64,000 bases of DNA. Source: Lutimonas halocynthiae. GTDB taxonomy: Bacteria > Bacteroidota > Bacteroidia > Flavobacteriales > Flavobacteriaceae. Below are positions 62,501 through 64,000 of the stretch, piece by piece. Position numbers and translations under genes: made by a program. The notes beneath the pieces are model-generated. The model was not told the origin of the DNA, ran no database searches, and saw only the letters and a list, made by a program, of their open reading frames with translations. The stretch covers positions 62,001 through 126,000 of the forward strand of contig NZ_JAUFQO010000012.1 in NCBI RefSeq assembly GCF_030409835.1, read 5' to 3'. Position 1 is the stretch's first letter, and the number at the start of each line of letters is the position of its first letter.

Positions 62501-63007
62501 TTTCAGTTTATTCATAAGTTGGGTAGTTTCTGGCTGATGGATCTGGGGGCAGGGTTTAATGATAATATAAGTGAGTCAAATAGTTATGCCAATAGAAACT
62601 ATAACCTGGAAGTCATACAGATAAATCCTAAAATATCTTATTTGTACAATCAAAATACACGATTGGATTTATATTATACTTACAAAGACAAGCAGAATAC
62701 AATACTCGAAATGGAAACTTTGAATATGCATGTTTTGGGAGCTAATTTTAAATTTGCCAGTAAACAGAGTTTTTCAGTTAATGCCAATGCCAATTTATAT
62801 TTCAATGAATTTGAAGGAAATACGAATTCGCCTGTTGCCTATCAGATGTTGGAAGGACTGCAACCTGGAACTAACTTAACCTGGTTGTTGGGATTGCAAA
62901 AAAGATTGACCTCTTTTCTAGATCTGAATCTGAATTATCTGGGTAGAAAATCAGAAGATTCAAAAACAATTCATACCGGTAATCTGCAGTTGAGAGCTAC
63001 ATTTTAA
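59591..63007 (+). CDS. Large putative outer-membrane beta protein, unknown
   Basis: A 1138-residue exported protein with signal peptide (1-19, ending VSG-Q). The sequence is dominated by alternating hydrophobic/polar strands and aromatic residues to the last residue (LQLRATF), the signature of an outer-membrane beta-barrel. The N-terminal region (SLSRGVTIGNNQDAVVNSN, TAGDIDLSNTESYLMRF, GENFDYTIDYNTGEITFT) recalls segments of large Bacteroidota surface proteins such as SprA, but no diagnostic domain was recognised and no sorting-type C-terminal domain is seen. It is monocistronic and bounded by a strong terminator. Confidence 0.72.
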   Translation: MKRILVLLILLSSGIVSGQALPEGVLIKTYLVQSDSIQIDSLSINPGYFKLYEDQTNLVDEDLFEVDYAKAILHFKNPMYWKGKKVRIAYLPYPDFMTRSYAAFDRSLIVAQATDESQLYSSQANSRLNKNKPFDGLYTSGSLSRGVTIGNNQDAVVNSNFNLQIEGQLSEKVGIRASITDNEIPLQSGGFTQRLDEFDRVFIELYADNWSLTAGDIDLSNTESYLMRFQKKISGVLVKGNVNKPAGKTDFFASGALVRGKFQSYKFNGLDGNQGPYKILGSDNQQFIIMISGSERVYANGVLLRRGENFDYTIDYNTGEITFTTLYTVSSNLRFTIEYQLSERNYTRFLTYDGVKFQSDKLKIGVQYYNETDAKNSPIDQNLSDDQKQILADAGNDKSKMIAPSAVESEYSENRVLYRKIEVDGIEAYEYSNDPDETLYQVDFSYVGENNGDYILETTLASGRVYQFTSEVNNQKQGAFLPVIQLVAPEKLQMLNIEADYVLGEKTLIETELALSDKDQNLYSSIDNEMNKGVATKLSWKQKILDKKWKLNSDIDYEYFSENFRSVERIRNVEFSRDWNIISTGLNTSQKQQYIQGGLNFRNDSLGLIRYNYENLSLGDNYTGDRHSLLADFHLNNTDFHVDGSMLKNENGLEDNTFERLYTGVTQQISKFWVGGKFNYEKNLRRRSDNNELDILSHRFAEIEGYAGVGDSTKVFTEIGYNYRETDSVQGGALGLVSKAHTYFLKSRLIQNINTDLAFFVNYREVKNVNAPDDSSLNARVSYRQRIVGDFIGLQTLIETRSGTLPQQAFSYVEVEPGKGFYEWIDFNENGIQELDEFVIAKFQDQAIYVRVLLPTISFIRTNQNKWSQSLNINASSWRNKQGFKKVASHFANQTYFLIDAKTKRDKDEFSINPFASDDEDLLGLDQNFKNSFFFNRGLQKFSFVYSYLNFRKKTIYSFGDQDVTLRTHQFQFIHKLGSFWLMDLGAGFNDNISESNSYANRNYNLEVIQINPKISYLYNQNTRLDLYYTYKDKQNTILEMETLNMHVLGANFKFASKQSFSVNANANLYFNEFEGNTNSPVAYQMLEGLQPGTNLTWLLGLQKRLTSFLDLNLNYLGRKSEDSKTIHTGNLQLRATF

Positions 63008-63054
63008 TCCAGTAGCTTATTATTAAGATTCTTTGTTTGCATTAAATCGCAAAA

Positions 63055-63089
63055 AAAAAGAGTTATTGCAAACGCAATAACTCTTTTTT
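63055..63089. terminator. Bidirectional terminator between the 1138-residue gene and glyS
   Basis: A perfect 10-bp stem (GAGTTATTGC at 63060-63069, GCAATAACTC at 63074-63083), loop AAAC, with A and T runs on either side. It serves both convergent genes. Confidence 0.9.
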
Positions 63090-63111
63090 ATGAATATGTT
63101 TTGAGCAATGT

Positions 63112-64000
63112 CTATTGGTTTTTTCTCAACCAATTTGCCATAGAAACTTCAGATGTAATAATGCTACTAAGCGCATCTATTTTAACTCTTTTTTGTTCCA
63201 TAGAATCACGATGTCTGATCGTTACTGTTTGGTCATTCTTTGTTTCGTGGTCAACGGTAATACAAAATGGAGTTCCTAATGCATCCTGACGTCTATATCG
63301 TCTTCCAATAGCGTCCTTTTCGTCATAAGTAACACTAAAGTCAAATTTTAATTGGTCAATGATTTCTCTTGCTATTTCAGGTAATCCATCTTTTTTGACT
63401 AAAGGCAGAATAGCAGCTTTAGTAGGTGCAAGCACCGATGGTAACTTTAAGACAATTCTTTCCGACCCATCTTCAAGTACTTCATTTTGTAGGGCTGTTG
63501 AAAATACAGCAAGGAACATTCTATCAAGGCCAATTGAAGTCTCAACAACATAAGGAACGTAATTCTTGTTCATTTCATGGTCAAAGAACTGTAATTTCTT
63601 TCCTGAATGTTCTTCATGCGCCTTAAGATCAAAATCAGTTCTTGAATGTATTCCTTCCAGCTCTTTAAACCCAAAAGGAAAATTAAATTCAATGTCTGCA
63701 GCGGCATTGGCATAGTGGGCTAATTTTTCATGATCGTGAAATCTGTAATTTTCTTCCCCTAAGCCCAAAGATAAATGCCATTTTAACCTGGTCTCTTTCC
63801 AACTTTCATACCATTTCAATTCTTCTCCCGGTCTTACAAAAAATTGCATTTCCATTTGTTCAAACTCTCTCATTCTAAATATGAATTGTCTTGCGACAAT
63901 TTCATTTCTAAAAGCTTTTCCGGTCTGCGCAATTCCAAAAGGTATTTTCATTCTTCCCGTTTTTTGCACATTTGCAAAATTCACAAAGATTCCTTGTGCA
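63112..64000 (-). CDS. glyS: Glycyl-tRNA synthetase, 3' part; 5' end outside window
   Basis: Class II homodimeric glycine-tRNA ligase, eukaryote-like type. The frame continues off the right edge of the window: upstream of the apparent start at 63984 it reads AQGIFVNFANVQKTGRM, the motif 1-2 region, so that GTG is internal. Visible parts include RNEIVARQFIFRMREFEQME, the VVETSIGLDRMFLAV motif 3 segment and a C-terminal anticodon domain (VLAPTKAAILPL to the end). The full protein would be about 510 residues, judged from the family. Confidence 0.96.
   Translation of the reverse strand, partial: AQGIFVNFANVQKTGRMKIPFGIAQTGKAFRNEIVARQFIFRMREFEQMEMQFFVRPGEELKWYESWKETRLKWHLSLGLGEENYRFHDHEKLAHYANAAADIEFNFPFGFKELEGIHSRTDFDLKAHEEHSGKKLQFFDHEMNKNYVPYVVETSIGLDRMFLAVFSTALQNEVLEDGSERIVLKLPSVLAPTKAAILPLVKKDGLPEIAREIIDQLKFDFSVTYDEKDAIGRRYRRQDALGTPFCITVDHETKNDQTVTIRHRDSMEQKRVKIDALSSIITSEVSMANWLRKNQ

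Noticed and set aside
1-64000. tRNA, rRNA, prophage, transposase or integrase signals
   Set aside because: None was recognised on either strand; the gene order looks like a stable core chromosome apart from the punA-lipA gap.

Overview
The window is A+T-rich, densely coded chromosomal DNA from a member of the Bacteroidota, most likely a marine-type Flavobacteriia. Four things point there: type IX secretion and gliding genes (porU, porV, gldJ); OMP beta-barrel TonB-dependent receptors; family-specific small genes (DUF6702, DUF5362, DUF6952); and promoters of the Bacteroidota type (TTG, 17-20 bases, TAnnTTTG) in place of -35/-10 boxes with strong Shine-Dalgarno sites. No rRNA, tRNA, CRISPR array, insertion sequence or prophage was seen. 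Both ends cut genes: purC on the left and glyS on the right.

Layout. 1-10.7 kb: end of purC, a methionine gamma-lyase-like gene divergent from its Lrp/AsnC regulator, a DUF6702-M1 peptidase-YceI operon, an AlkA-like glycosylase, peptidase E, DUF5362, a KAS III-like synthase, a truncated haemoglobin and cytidine deaminase. 10.8-19.0 kb: the secretion/gliding block porV, porU, gldJ, then murF. 19.0-26.0 kb: argS, a Cys-cluster protein, the muramidase NamZ, an FtsX-type permease and lipoamide dehydrogenase. 26.2-28.1 kb: a thiol-peroxidase block (peroxiredoxin, thioredoxin, DUF6952, Tpx). 28.1-36.2 kb: an envelope and cell-division run (dgkA, ftsK, lolA, lptF/G, ribB, lpxK, punA). 36.2-36.8 kb: a 660-base gene-poor stretch holding three tandem copies of a hairpin-leader unit. 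36.8-44.2 kb: lipA, two DinB proteins, hutI and pta-GNAT-ackA. 44.4-49.6 kb: a tight five-gene sugar-oxidation operon (GMC oxidoreductase, gluconate-dehydrogenase subunit 3, SMP-30 lactonase, gluconokinase, 6-phosphogluconate dehydrogenase). 49.7-64 kb: small unknown genes, a guanine-type deaminase, fumC, two TonB-dependent receptors flanking a 55-residue membrane peptide, arsC, tatD, ogt, a 1138-residue putative outer-membrane protein and partial glyS.

Most of the window is conserved housekeeping and envelope biology. The most unusual element is the triplicated unit at 36.17-36.83 kb. Each copy has a strong 10-12 bp hairpin, an almost invariant 22-base box, an AT-rich ribosome-entry stretch with an ATG and a very short reading frame, and a tail ending in a T tract about 160-170 bases after the hairpin. 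The copies repeat every 245-251 bases. The reading frames resemble, with a shared small deletion, the first codons of SusC-type receptor genes, yet no such gene follows. They look like a tandem family of small RNAs, or orphan 5' leaders derived from SusC-type genes. Second is the sugar-oxidation operon, which could take glucose or a related aldose to ribulose 5-phosphate without glucokinase or glucose-6-phosphate dehydrogenase.

Several genes have an apparent early TTG or ATG whose start codon overlaps, or lies just before, the TAnnTTTG promoter box. The shorter starts were chosen there.
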